A DNA stretch of 64,000 bases. Origin: Phytophthora colocasiae (lineage: Eukaryota; Oomycota; Peronosporomycetes; Peronosporales; Peronosporaceae). Positions 22,244-31,665 of the stretch are shown piece after piece. The notes beneath the pieces are model-generated. The model ran no database searches. It was not told where the DNA came from and worked only from the letters and a program-made list of their open reading frames with translations. The position numbers were made by a program, and so were the translations under genes. The stretch covers positions 1,302,001 through 1,366,000 of the forward strand of contig JAGKQI010000046.1 of the NCBI GenBank assembly GCA_018806915.1, read 5' to 3'. How positions within the stretch are numbered: the first letter of the stretch is position 1; each line of letters opens with the position of its first letter.

Positions 22244-24997
22244 CTAGTACTGAAGATGTCGTATCCGTCCATTGGCACCGAGTACGAACTCCGCTTCATC
22301 TTCACTCGGTCGAGGGTCTTCGCTAGGTCTGACTTCTTCACGTCTAGTATTCGTGTGCTGCACTTGACGGAAAGGTGGCAGCATGGACGCGTTGCCTTCA
22401 GACGGACTTCGGCTGAATGTTGTAGATACGTCCGATGGGTTTCCTTCCATCTCAAAATCGTACTCGTCCAGCGACGAGAGACGTCCGCCAACCAGTCCAT
22501 CTCCACGACGACTGTCATTTGGAAGGCCGACGATAGGAAGTCCTGACGTGTCGTAACCAGCTGGACTATATTCCACTGCTGCACTGCCTCGACCGCTGAG
22601 CATACTGATGGTTTCCGGCGCATACGGAGACGTGAACTTGTAGAACTGCTCGTTGTCCTGGTGGTCGTGGTACTCCTCGCTCATAGCGCTGCTACTGCTG
22701 CTTCGAGCAGAGAACCGACCGCGGAAGAAGTTGGTGATGCGTTGGCCCAGGAAGGAGCTAGGTCGATGCTCCAAATCTGATGTACCATCGCCATACCTCA
22801 ACGACGAGAAAATGCTGTTCGTGTACTCTGAGCCTGACACTGAGGCCATCGTGGCGAAGTCGTTCGAGTCTTTCGACATGTTGTCTAGAATCGTGTTAAG
22901 AATCTCGGCAGCTTGAGGCGCTGACGGACGATACGACGGTTTCTGTGCCCAGCACTCCTCGATGAGCTGAGCGAAGCGTTGAGGGCAACGCTGACCTGGA
23001 TTAATTGGTGGTCGCTGCTCCACAAGCACCTTCTCTCGGACCTCAAAGTCGAACTTCGTGTCGCTAAAGGGAACAGCTCCGTCCGAAGCAATTTCCCACA
23101 ACACCATGCCAAAAGAGTACATGTCCGTGGCTCGACTGTATCGACAGTTGTGCGGGTCCTGGAGGATTTCAGGTGCATTCCAACGCCATGTGCCAGCAAA
23201 TGATGTCAGTTCGTCCGAGACGCTGGGGTTTTGCTCTGCTAAACTGACCGTTCGCTCGCTGTATCGCACACGATTGACGAAGTTCGAGACCTTCGAGATA
23301 CCGAAGTCTGCTAGCTTGGCCTGCCACGTCTCGGTAACTAAAATGTTGGATGCCTTGAGATCTCGATGGATGTACGTCGGGTTGCGCGCGTGCAAATATG
23401 TCAATCCCTTGCAAATATGAAGTGCCAACGACACTTTACGCCGCCAACTGAGGGGGAAGTGACGCTTGAGCACATCCTTGAGGCTCCCTCGTGAGCAATA
23501 CTCGGTCAAAATCCCCAACTTGCCTTCAAAATATCCAGCACGCATGAATAGTGTGATGTTCGGGTGCCGTAGACGAGAACACAGCTTCGCCTCTTCAATG
23601 AAAGCTTCCTCTGAGTTCTGGATAATCGTACGGTAAAGCTCTGCATCTGCCACACCACCGGCGCCTCCATTTGGAAGCTTGATAACTTTCATAGCCACTT
23701 CAATCCCCAGCCATTGCGCCTTGTACACACTGCCAGCGGCTCCTTCGGCAATGAATGACACGTTCGACAGTCCATTTAGCTCTTCAAGAGTCACCATCTC
23801 GTTGCCCACGTACGTGCTCTTCATCGACTCCTTTCCGTTGTTGCTACTAGCTGCGCTACTGCCAAACACCGTCCGGAACGACGAAGCTAGAACGTTTGCA
23901 GCTCCGTTATTTCCACTGCCAGCCAACAATCCAGTGCCCATGCGATCTCTCTGTCGTTCTCCATGCCGTGAGCTGTTGCTAGTTGACTGCAACATCGTTC
24001 CATTGTTCCGTAAATCGTCTTCATTCCGTGGGAATCTGGCTTCTCCTAGATGTCTCCAGCCAAATACAATGGCGTTGAACAGCGGCACACTGAACAGCAA
24101 ACAATCAGCCACTTCATACGTCGCATAGCTGATCACATCGTTCCCCAGTATGTAGCAAAGCATCATAGGGAACTGCAGCACCTGCACCACCAGATAATAC
24201 CGCATAAGCTTCTCGTGCGCAATTCGAAGCGCCTGTTGGGCCTGCATCTCCCAAGTCTTCGTAGATGCCAGCTCTGCATTATCCGCACTGTTACCAAGCG
24301 AAGGGTCAGCCATAGCAGTGCCCAGCGTTGGCACCAGCTCGTCCACACTGTTTAGTCTTCTTCTTTGCAGGAACAGCACAATATTAGCTGCGACGACACA
24401 ACCTGCTGAGAGCGCAAAGACTCCAACGAACAAATAACGCTGGCAATTGCCGAGAATACGGGCTGAACTCTCGTCGGTAATGATCGATTGCAGCCGCGCG
24501 GTCGAGAGCAGTCCACAGCCAAGTCCAATGGTCCAAATCGTCAACCAACTCGCTCGTACCGGGAACCTCGTCATAGGTGGACTAGTCGTCTGGTGTCCAC
24601 GAATCCATCGGTGCGTCCTAAGTACGAAGAACGCGAGCACGACGCCCCATAGCAGCGAGACGAGGAAACTCACGTGGTACAGCGAGTCCATGCTTGCTCC
24701 AATTACAGTGCGGATTTTCACTCCAGCACCCATAACCATGTCCATCGATTGACTTACCGCGCCTGTAACAGAGAACAACCAGTCCGTCATGACTACCGAG
24801 TAATAAAGTGCTGGGCCTGTCGCATGGGGCGGAGGTAGCGGCGGTTTCCGACTGCGACTGCGTCCTCTTCCTCTCGTACTGTAGCCTGGGTCTGGGATCC
24901 GACGGAAAAGCACGACCGCCACGACGGACGAGATGACGGCGGCCGTGGAGATGATAACGAGACGCGCCGTCTCCAGCGCGTCCTCCGTGCCCGTCAT
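22244..24997 (-). CDS. Seven-helix membrane protein fused to a TKL-type protein kinase
   Basis: 917 aa, single exon, ATG at 24997. The N-terminal 330 residues contain about seven hydrophobic segments (LVIISTAAVISSVVAVVLF, SFLVSLLWGVVLAFFVL, WLTIWTIGLGCGLL, YLFVGVFALSAGCVVAANIV, YLVVQVLQFPMMLCYILG, LLFSVPLFNAIVF, plus a weaker one near residue 70). After a Ser/Asn-rich linker comes a complete kinase domain at about 410-690, with the GAAGSVY glycine loop, catalytic-fold lysine VAMKVI, HRDLKASN, DFGIS and APEI. The Trp-rich GTWRWNAPE style is typical of the TKL group. The tail is disordered and Ser-rich. Oomycetes are known to fuse receptor-like seven-helix modules to kinases (GPCR-bigrams). A plasma-membrane sensor kinase is the likely role; the ligand is unknown. 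Confidence 0.88.
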   Translation of the reverse strand: MTGTEDALETARLVIISTAAVISSVVAVVLFRRIPDPGYSTRGRGRSRSRKPPLPPPHATGPALYYSVVMTDWLFSVTGAVSQSMDMVMGAGVKIRTVIGASMDSLYHVSFLVSLLWGVVLAFFVLRTHRWIRGHQTTSPPMTRFPVRASWLTIWTIGLGCGLLSTARLQSIITDESSARILGNCQRYLFVGVFALSAGCVVAANIVLFLQRRRLNSVDELVPTLGTAMADPSLGNSADNAELASTKTWEMQAQQALRIAHEKLMRYYLVVQVLQFPMMLCYILGNDVISYATYEVADCLLFSVPLFNAIVFGWRHLGEARFPRNEDDLRNNGTMLQSTSNSSRHGERQRDRMGTGLLAGSGNNGAANVLASSFRTVFGSSAASSNNGKESMKSTYVGNEMVTLEELNGLSNVSFIAEGAAGSVYKAQWLGIEVAMKVIKLPNGGAGGVADAELYRTIIQNSEEAFIEEAKLCSRLRHPNITLFMRAGYFEGKLGILTEYCSRGSLKDVLKRHFPLSWRRKVSLALHICKGLTYLHARNPTYIHRDLKASNILVTETWQAKLADFGISKVSNFVNRVRYSERTVSLAEQNPSVSDELTSFAGTWRWNAPEILQDPHNCRYSRATDMYSFGMVLWEIASDGAVPFSDTKFDFEVREKVLVEQRPPINPGQRCPQRFAQLIEECWAQKPSYRPSAPQAAEILNTILDNMSKDSNDFATMASVSGSEYTNSIFSSLRYGDGTSDLEHRPSSFLGQRITNFFRGRFSARSSSSSAMSEEYHDHQDNEQFYKFTSPYAPETISMLSGRGSAAVEYSPAGYDTSGLPIVGLPNDSRRGDGLVGGRLSSLDEYDFEMEGNPSDVSTTFSRSPSEGNASMLPPFRQVQHTNTRREEVRPSEDPRPSEDEAEFVLGANGRIRHLQY

Positions 24998-25262
24998 GAA
25001 CGTTGCTGAAGCTCAATAGGAAGGAAGAATAGTCCTCCACCAGGCCAGTGCACGAAGGAGGCATTACCAGCTGGCGGCATGTTGTTCCGCCTCTACTCGA
25101 TCCTCTTGGCCTATTCCACACTGAACCGTTTGGACTATTTTGACACAAAAGACTATAATTTGTGTCCGTGACACTTCATGCATCACGATTAGATGCAGCT
25201 TTTCAAACAAGATCGACCATTTTCATCCAAGTTCACTTCGCAATTGACCAAGCACTGCAACA

Positions 25263-26831
25263 ATGGACTCCGTTGACTGGACGTCGTACGTCAAAACGCT
25301 GCTCTCCGGGAAACAAACGGCTGATCAAGTGGCGCAGCAGCTCTGTAAGGACAACAACTTGAGTGCTGAATCTTTACAGACCGTCGCTGTGTTTGTGTTG
25401 CAAGCTCTGGTTAAACAAGCAACTGCTTCGAAACAATACGTTGCCCCATTGCTGGAACAACAGAAAGAGGACGCAGAGGTTGCACATACGCACCATCAAC
25501 AACGTAGTGCCGCTGTTTCCCACGTAGTGGAGGCTGCTGTCGCTCAGAAGCTACTGCACGATGACAGTCCGTTGACGAATCTCTTCAACTGGGACGCGTT
25601 CCAGAACCGACTGCACAACTTACGCACCGCCTTCCCAGAACCGGAATTTAACCATGCATTAGCGGTTAAGACGAACCCTACGCGTGGCTTGCTACGTGGT
25701 GCAAGAGCCAAAGGATTTGGTGCTGAATGTGCTTCTATTGCAGAAGCCAAGCACGCATTGTCACTTGGATTCGAGCCACGCAAGGTTGTGTACGACTCGC
25801 CTTGCAAGACACTGGGAGAGCTTCGTGAGATGATATTAGCTGGAGTTTACATCAACTTGGACAATGAAGAGGAAATCCGCAAGGTGAACGAGATCTTAGC
25901 CGAGTTGGGACCAGGAGAGACCAAGGAGAAGCACTCTGAGCAAATCGGACTACGCATCAACCCGGTAGTGGGCGGAGGAACCATTGACGCCACCAGTACA
26001 GCTACTGTTACAAGCAAGTTTGGCCTGCCACTTACAGCAGGGACCAAGCCTCGCCTCCTGGCGATCTTCAAGCAGAACCCGTGGCTGCATGGTGTTCACG
26101 TGCACGTCGGTTCGCAGGGCTGTCCACTTGACCTACTGGCGGCTGGAGCCAAGAAGGCGGTGTCTTTCGCACTGGAAGTGAACGCTCATGTAGGACACAA
26201 ACAGGTCGCTGTGCTTGACATCGGCGGAGGCATGCCGACTGTGTACGACGGCGGCGAGCGCGAGGCCTATGACTTCAATGAATATTCGACCGCTGTGCGC
26301 CAACAAGTGCCGGAGTTGTTCACGAGTGGCTTCTCGTCTATCATCACGGAATTTGGACGCAGTGTATTCGTTAAGCCTGGTGTAACAGTGTCCAAGGTTG
26401 AAGCTATCAAGGACTGGGCTGGTCAACACATTGCAGTCGTACACGTCGGAGCTGACCAGTTCCCGCGTACAGCGTATCTGCCGGAGCTGTGGTCTCACTG
26501 CATCTCTGTTCTGGACAGTAACGGTCGACCCAAGACCAATCCTAGCAGTTCCTACCTGCGCCAAGACATCGCTGGTCCACTGTGCTTCTCGGGTGACTTC
26601 CTCGCCAAACAATTGCTGCTGCCACCAATCCAAGTGGGCGACCTGGTGGTGATTCACGACACTGGAGGCTACACCATGTCGATGCACTCCAAGTACAACA
26701 GCCGCCAAGTATCGTCACATTTCGCTTTCTCCACAACTGACAGCGACGTCAAGTTTTCGATGTTGAAAGAGCGCGAGACAACAGAGGAGACACTGGCTTG
26801 CTGGGGTTTAAACCATGACGTGGAACTGTAA
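25263..26831 (+). CDS. PLP-dependent decarboxylase, diaminopimelate/ornithine family (fold type III)
   Basis: 522 aa, ATG at 25263, no introns. The barrel domain carries the PLP lysine in HALAVKTNP, then GFGAECASIAEAKHAL, the HVHVGSQG segment, the glycine loop DIGGGMPT and EFGRSV. The second domain has the substrate cysteine motif AGPLCFSGD and the active-site Tyr segment DTGGYTMSMHSKYNSR. These are the marks of diaminopimelate decarboxylase relatives, which make lysine from meso-diaminopimelate. Oomycetes use that lysine pathway, so a LysA-like role is plausible. The protein has about 80 extra N-terminal residues and unusual substrate loops, so another D- or L-amino-acid decarboxylase is possible. 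Confidence 0.87.
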   Translation: MDSVDWTSYVKTLLSGKQTADQVAQQLCKDNNLSAESLQTVAVFVLQALVKQATASKQYVAPLLEQQKEDAEVAHTHHQQRSAAVSHVVEAAVAQKLLHDDSPLTNLFNWDAFQNRLHNLRTAFPEPEFNHALAVKTNPTRGLLRGARAKGFGAECASIAEAKHALSLGFEPRKVVYDSPCKTLGELREMILAGVYINLDNEEEIRKVNEILAELGPGETKEKHSEQIGLRINPVVGGGTIDATSTATVTSKFGLPLTAGTKPRLLAIFKQNPWLHGVHVHVGSQGCPLDLLAAGAKKAVSFALEVNAHVGHKQVAVLDIGGGMPTVYDGGEREAYDFNEYSTAVRQQVPELFTSGFSSIITEFGRSVFVKPGVTVSKVEAIKDWAGQHIAVVHVGADQFPRTAYLPELWSHCISVLDSNGRPKTNPSSSYLRQDIAGPLCFSGDFLAKQLLLPPIQVGDLVVIHDTGGYTMSMHSKYNSRQVSSHFAFSTTDSDVKFSMLKERETTEETLACWGLNHDVEL

Positions 26832-26964
26832 GGACCAGTGGATACAACACACAAAGCTAGCCAGGTGACGAGCCAAGGACAGGTTTCTCTATTTTCTTCA
26901 TCTTTTTGCACTAAAGTGAATTTTCAGCTATAGCTCGTCATTCAGATCACTTCAGCAAGCTGAT

Positions 26965-28341
26965 TTAGTACCCGCTCTCGAGCATGCTACGAATGTAGAT
27001 CACTTGGCCAAACGCGATGCCCACAAGCACAATGTTGGTGATCAGTGACATCCACTTAACGCGTGCATTCGCGCTCTCCGCAGCTAAATAAATACCCACA
27101 AAAGAACATGTAAGTCCCCATCCACCACCTCTCACGAAGCAAAATTGTACACACCATCACGACTCATCCGTTCTCGATGCTTGACAAATGAAATGTCACC
27201 ACGAAGCGTGAAGACCGACTCCTTGAAGAAAGCAACTTCGTGCATCAGTTCCAACCCGAGGTCTACACGGCGTTTGTAAGTTCAAAGCACATACCAAAAT
27301 GTAGCAACAAGCAACAGCTTACCTTCAACAACAATCTGCGGGAAGTAGTCTTCTGCGACGTGGTGGACGCCAAAGATGACAGCATCACCGTTCCCGTGGG
27401 CGTGGATCGAGAAGGACACCGTCTCCGTTTTCCCATCCAATTTGCTCTCAAAGATCTCAGTGATATCAAAGGCGACGTGACTGCCAAGTTCCGTCACAGC
27501 GTTATCAACTACGTGGTTGCGATAGTCGCCTGAGGCGTAGCTCTCCATTGTCTCCCACGTCACCGGATACTGCATGCGGTTGGGCAGGAGCGCTAGAGCG
27601 ACATCTACTCTCTCTCCTTCCGTGATACTATCCACTGTCAATAGCAGCTTCACACGGGTGTTACCGCGGATAATACTCCTCGAGACGCCGACCAGGTCGA
27701 ACTCCATGATGCCCATTTTAGTAGCTTGGCCGTTCGACGTGGTCACCGCCATCTGCGTGTAAGCAGGCACAGAGGGGGCATCTTTGCTGATTGTTGCTGC
27801 CACATTGGGTCGAAGCGTTAAGCTGCGCGCGCCAGTTGAGATGAAGTCGAACGAATAGAAAAGTGTCATTGTGGACGACGCGCCTTTGAGTTTACGGAAA
27901 CACAAGTGGTAGAGTCCGCTCTCACGCACGGTGGCTGTGCCGAAGTTGTTCTGCTCCGCCTTCCAGGTTAATACTTCACGCTGCGATGGATTCTTCACCT
28001 GCAGGATCGATAAAATATAAAATGAGTACAACGGTGTTGCAGGAGGTTAAATCTACTTGGACGTACCACAACGTCGACGAGGTCGTAGCTATTGGGCTCT
28101 AGAATACCGAAGCGGAAGAGCACTTTGTTGTCGGAAGCGCGAGCATTCACCTCCTCCATGAAGCATTCCTTATTGAAAGAAGAGATGATCAGACAAGTGT
28201 AAGCAAAAATCAGCTTTGAACAAGTGGAGGACGAACCTCACTGCGAGATGTGAGGGTGAACTGGAAGCGCGATGCATAGGCATTCGGCAACACGCAGACA
28301 CACAGTAATAGAGCTACTGCCAGGGATACGACGCGGCGCAT
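26965..28341 (-). CDS. p24/TMED (GOLD) protein with an inserted extra domain
   Basis: Five exons: 28341-28237, 28168-28067, 27998-27323, 27262-27155 and 27083-26965, all in frame, 369 aa. A signal peptide (MRRVVSLAVALLLCVCVLP) is followed by the start of the GOLD domain (FQFTLTSRS, ECFMEEV, VLFRFGIL, SGLYHLCF). Normal p24 proteins are about 210 aa. Here an extra segment of about 170 residues (127-295) follows the GOLD core; its AFDITEIFESKL and VSFSIHAHGNG to FPQIVVE pattern resembles the DNRLRE/CBM96-like beta domain. After it come the standard p24 coiled coil (LRGDISFVKHRERM) and the membrane helix (WMSLITNIVLVGIAFGQVI). The short tail (YIRSMLESGY) lacks the usual FF/KK sorting motif. Likely an ER-Golgi cargo receptor with added binding capacity. 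Confidence 0.85.
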
Positions 28342-28461
28342 GGTTCAGGTCACGGAGCGGCGTCGCTTTAATGCTCGACCGATTGAGGAGGATATCGGCT
28401 CGCGAAGTGTCCGATCGTTGCAGCAACTTCAACGGTTAACCCTTATTTTAGGGCAACTTAA

Positions 28462-28502
28462 CCCTTCTAACCCGAGCCGTTATTCTGTATTCTACAGAAT
28501 AA
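28462..28502 (+). repeat. Left terminal inverted repeat of the piggyBac-like element
   Basis: Starts directly after TTAA with CCCTTCTAACCCG and ends with the perfect palindrome at 28480-28502 (ten-base arms, three-base centre). Confidence 0.75.
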
Positions 28503-29257
28503 GCAATTATCTTGATTAAAGTATGAACGATAACCTGCGAAAAGTATGCCGTTGGAAGCCCTTTCGTGCTCGGCGAGGCATATTCTGTACATAAAGTGTA
28601 CATCATCGGCTATAGCATGCACAATGTATCCAACATCTGCGAAACTGGCGATCTCCTATTGGATCCCTGGCGGACAAAACATGTTCAAAACCTCTCACTC
28701 GGCAACCCCGTCAAATTTGAAACGACTCCGTACTGTGCGGCACTCTTGGCGCCAACCAACCATCCGCCAAAAGCGCGCTAAGTGCAAAGCGCGCGAAGAG
28801 GAAGAATTTGCCCAGTTCCTAACTAACGGAGTAGTGAGGAGGAACTGGGCAAATACTTCTCTGCAGGCTCCAGCAAGACCTACTGCAAAGTACGTGGTGC
28901 TAACTAGTTGTCCTTCTTATTCCTCGTCTTTACTTTCTCTCTTACGTTTGCGGAATCTAATCATCTTTTTAGGCTCGGTGGAATGCTCTTCCCGTCACCC
29001 GAGGTATCGTGCCATTTCTGATAGCACGTGAGCGTGAACGTGGCAGAGCGGTACACGACCGCCTAAACCATTGCTGACAGAAGGTGCTCAAAGGCGGAAC
29101 GCACCTTACACAAGTACTGCCTGCGTTTGTTCTGCTTGGTGATCCGATGTGTTCACTAACGTGTGCTTCTAGCGTGATATGACAAACACCAGTTCCTCGG
29201 CGTTGATATGAGTCTAAAGTTGATTCTGCGCAGCGCCAGTAGCTGGATGTGTCGAAT

Positions 29258-29540
29258 TATTCTGTAGCATCCCGACATACGGCTGTGGGAAATTCCCTGT
29301 GCGGGCAACATCCAGAATTAGTAAAAGCACCACTCAGAGTTATTCTGTAGCATCCTGACTTACGGCTTTACGGAAATTCCGTGTGCACACGCAACATCCA
29401 GAACTAGTAAAGCACCACTCGAGTTATTCTGTAGCATCCTGACTTACGGCTATGGGAAATTCCGTGTGCACACGCAACATCCAGAATTAGTAAAGCACCA
29501 CTTGAGTTATTCTTGTAGCATCCCGGCTTACGGCTGTGCT
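29258..29540 (+). repeat. Tandem 83-84-bp repeats, about 3.4 copies
   Basis: Units begin at 29258, 29341, 29425 and 29508 with TTATTCTGTAG(C). They share TACGGCT, GGAAATTCC, GCAACATCCAGAA and TAGTAAA(G)CACCACT blocks, and the last copy is partial. The first ten bases of every unit equal one arm of the element's terminal palindrome, so these are probably subterminal transposase-binding repeats rather than a satellite. Confidence 0.8.
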
Positions 29541-29654
29541 CCTCATTGTATGTGATCTATCCATACTCTGGGATATCGCAGAGATCACCTGTCAAGTCAA
29601 AGTTACTAGTTTCCGGAACGTTGTCATTTATTTCCAGGTCTTCTACATCTTCTT

Positions 29655-30219
29655 CTACACTTTCCTCAAGTGGACCACCTCGTTGTCTGCCATAATGTCT
29701 TCTTCGTCGGCGTTGGAATCGGAATCGCTGACATCAGCGGTCTCCACGAGATTCACGTCATCGATAGCTGTAGAGCCAAACAGTCGCTCGCTTTCGGAGC
29801 CTCTCCATGAAATTGTCGCTACCAAACACGTCCGAGTCGATGAGGCCGTCGGCTCCGTTTGGTTCATCGGTCTCGCTCTTTGCTTCTTCATCAGCAGCCA
29901 TGCACTCACTTGAATCGAATTCTGGATCATCCGGAAAAAGGCATTGGTCGCGCCGTCTTGCTCCGTATCATCCGGTATAGCTGCTGGTAGTTCACCTGTA
30001 GCGCCCACCTCCTCTGTGTCGACAACTGTGGTGGCACAAAATAAGGCCACTAACCTTCAAAGAAGTTTATGCCACGTCTGGCTTCGTCGAGACGGCCCTT
30101 CACCCCGGCTTCACGTAGCGTTGATTCTAGGTCATCCCTGTCGGCTTACGAGCCTTCCAGCCTTCCTCGCAGATCTCGCGCCATAGTTGCTTGAACGGCT
30201 TCTCTGCTGGGCCGTTCAT
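29655..30219 (-). pseudogene. piggyBac-like transposase N-terminus, broken
   Basis: From the ATG at 30219 the minus strand reads MNGPAEKPFKQLWREICEEG and then WKARKPTGMT before a TAG. After that stop and a second one it continues NQRYVKPG. Then, in another frame, comes RRGINFFEG. This order (W-x-x-L/I, GWKxxKPTG, YVKPG, RGIxFFEG) matches the N-terminal domain of oomycete piggyBac-type transposases as I recall it. At least two stops and one frameshift break it. An acidic Asp/Glu/Ser region follows to 29655. The DDD catalytic region expected further downstream is missing. Evidence is from motif order only. Confidence 0.6.
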
Positions 30220-30457
30220 TTTTTCGAATGACAATGTGAGGTAGCTTCTGACACGTGAACCGATGGGCTTTCGACAGAATTTTCAAACCTGTTGGGGATT
30301 TATATGCGTCTTTCTATCCTCCTTGAATAATACCCGTCTATCATCCCATCGCCGATCTGTTAGGAAAGTGGACTGATCCAGACACCATACAATAATCTTC
30401 ATGCGGAGTTCTGGAGCGCTGATGAGTTTGCTGGATATTAAATCCTGTACAATATAT

Positions 30458-30492
30458 TATTCTGTAGGATACAGAATACCGGGTTAGAGGGG
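30458..30492 (-). repeat. Right terminal inverted repeat of the piggyBac-like element
   Basis: Read on the minus strand it begins CCCCTCTAACCCG next to TTAA and then gives TATTCTGTATCCTACAGAATA, matching the left end with a few substitutions and a short gap. Confidence 0.75.
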
Positions 30493-30496
30493 TTAA

Positions 30497-30887
30497 GATA
30501 TGTCAAGGGTTTACTACAGTACCGGTACTGTTAACGCTACGATACGCTGAAGTGCCGCATTAGATGGATAACGAATTGGTCATTGTAATTGTAATAACGA
30601 GGTAAAACAGGTTCGTCTACAGTACACTTTCGGCGGCACGCCGAGGTTTCAGACTTGTACAGCGCCGCCGAAACGCACATGGTCGCTACATTTCTTTCCG
30701 AGCGCTTCATACTGAAGTTTACCCCTGCCACCAGTCAAAGAATAAGCTGTTCCGCATCCAGAGCCCGTCTCACAATGACCTCGGGATTAGATGCAACCCG
30801 TGTCTGCAGTCTGCAGTAGGTACACCGGCAGTCAACTGCAAGTCTGCAGCCAAACACCGTCGTGCGGAATGCTGTCGCCAAGGACTA
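30497..30887. other. Region between the piggyBac-like element and the host relic
   Basis: About 390 bases with no supportable gene. A 64-codon minus-strand frame at 30537-30731 shows no family. Near 30808-30866 there are several CTGCAGTCTGCAG-like short repeats. Confidence 0.4.
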
Positions 30888-31439
30888 GTGATCAATCACA
30901 GCACTTCAACTGAGCGGTATCTGGATACAAAATATTCAACTGCTAGAGCTGTAGCAGCTGGCCGTTGCGCGGCTGTGACTCAAGCAGCATCGGCGACATA
31001 CTGCGAGGACGATGCCAGCTTTTCTTCAGGCATCGACACAGCAACGCCGTCCTCGAGGTCCGAGGGGCACGCGTGTCCAACGCGGGTGTTGAAGCCCGCG
31101 CCGACTTGATATGGATTTGACGCAGCTTGCCACGAATATCGACAAGCCTTGACTTCTGAAGAGCATAAGGACTGCGAGCACGTATCACGGATGTGGACTT
31201 GCTTCCTTGACTTCATGCAGCAGCATCAAATCTCGGGATTATTCCCCCCGCTTTCTCCTCGCGTATGGCGGTCGGCTGTGGGTGAGGCAGTCGCGGCATA
31301 TCCGAGGAACAAGCTCTTTCTGCGGCTCTTTGTCGATTCCGAGACTGGAAACACTATTTCACAGGTGCTCCGCAACTACTTTCTTCAAGTCGAGAAACGC
31401 TGGCAGCGACATTATGATTCGCCGGAATTGGTGCGTTGA
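30888..31439 (+). pseudogene. Relic of a HAT-repeat (NRDE-2-like) protein gene
   Basis: One reading frame runs from about 30888 through an internal TGA (31107-31109) to another TGA at 31437-31439. After the first stop it encodes helices with HAT-repeat character: CEHVSRMWTCFLDFMQQH, PRVWRSAVGEAVAAYPRNK, LFLRLFVDSETGNTISQVLR. Regular W-x-x-(Y/F)LxF and RLFxDxE spacing recalls the C-terminal helices of NRDE-2 proteins, which act in nuclear RNA silencing and splicing. The second stop sits where a Trp codon would restore the frame. The piece is truncated on both sides by accessory DNA. The family call is tentative. Confidence 0.4.
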
Positions 31440-31665
31440 TGCTTCCATAGATACTGGGTTCACCTTGGGTACTGGGTTCACCATGCGTGTCTGTGAGGAC
31501 TCCTCACAGAGGAGACAACGTGCCGAAGCTTCCGTCCCAACCCACGCGAGGTTCGCAGCTGCGATGGATGCTCAGTAGAGAGCGCAAGTTTACCCGAGTG
31601 CGCACCAGTCCCATTCTCCAACTTCCCGGCTTCTACCGAAGTCGGCCAAGACAGCGCGGATCTCG

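Larger units (their letters stand above)
28462..30492. mobile_element. Decayed piggyBac-like DNA transposon
   Basis: A 2,031-bp segment flanked by TTAA at 28458-28461 and 30493-30496, the target site duplicated by piggyBac elements. Both ends begin CCC(T/C)TCTAACCCG in inverted orientation. Just inside each end is a palindrome (TTATTCTGTA / TACAGAATAA at 28480-28502; a near copy at 30458-30478). Inside are tandem 83-84-bp repeats and a broken transposase N-terminus on the minus strand. The catalytic core of the transposase is not recognisable, so the copy is non-autonomous or internally deleted. Confidence 0.8.

Noticed and set aside
28546..29031. 161-codon plus-strand open frame inside the piggyBac-like element
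   Set aside because: Composition is not protein-like, and no motif matches the transposase, which lies on the other strand.
29258..29540. Regular repeats that could suggest a CRISPR array
   Set aside because: Units are continuous 83-84-bp tandem copies with no unique spacers, in eukaryotic DNA within a transposon.
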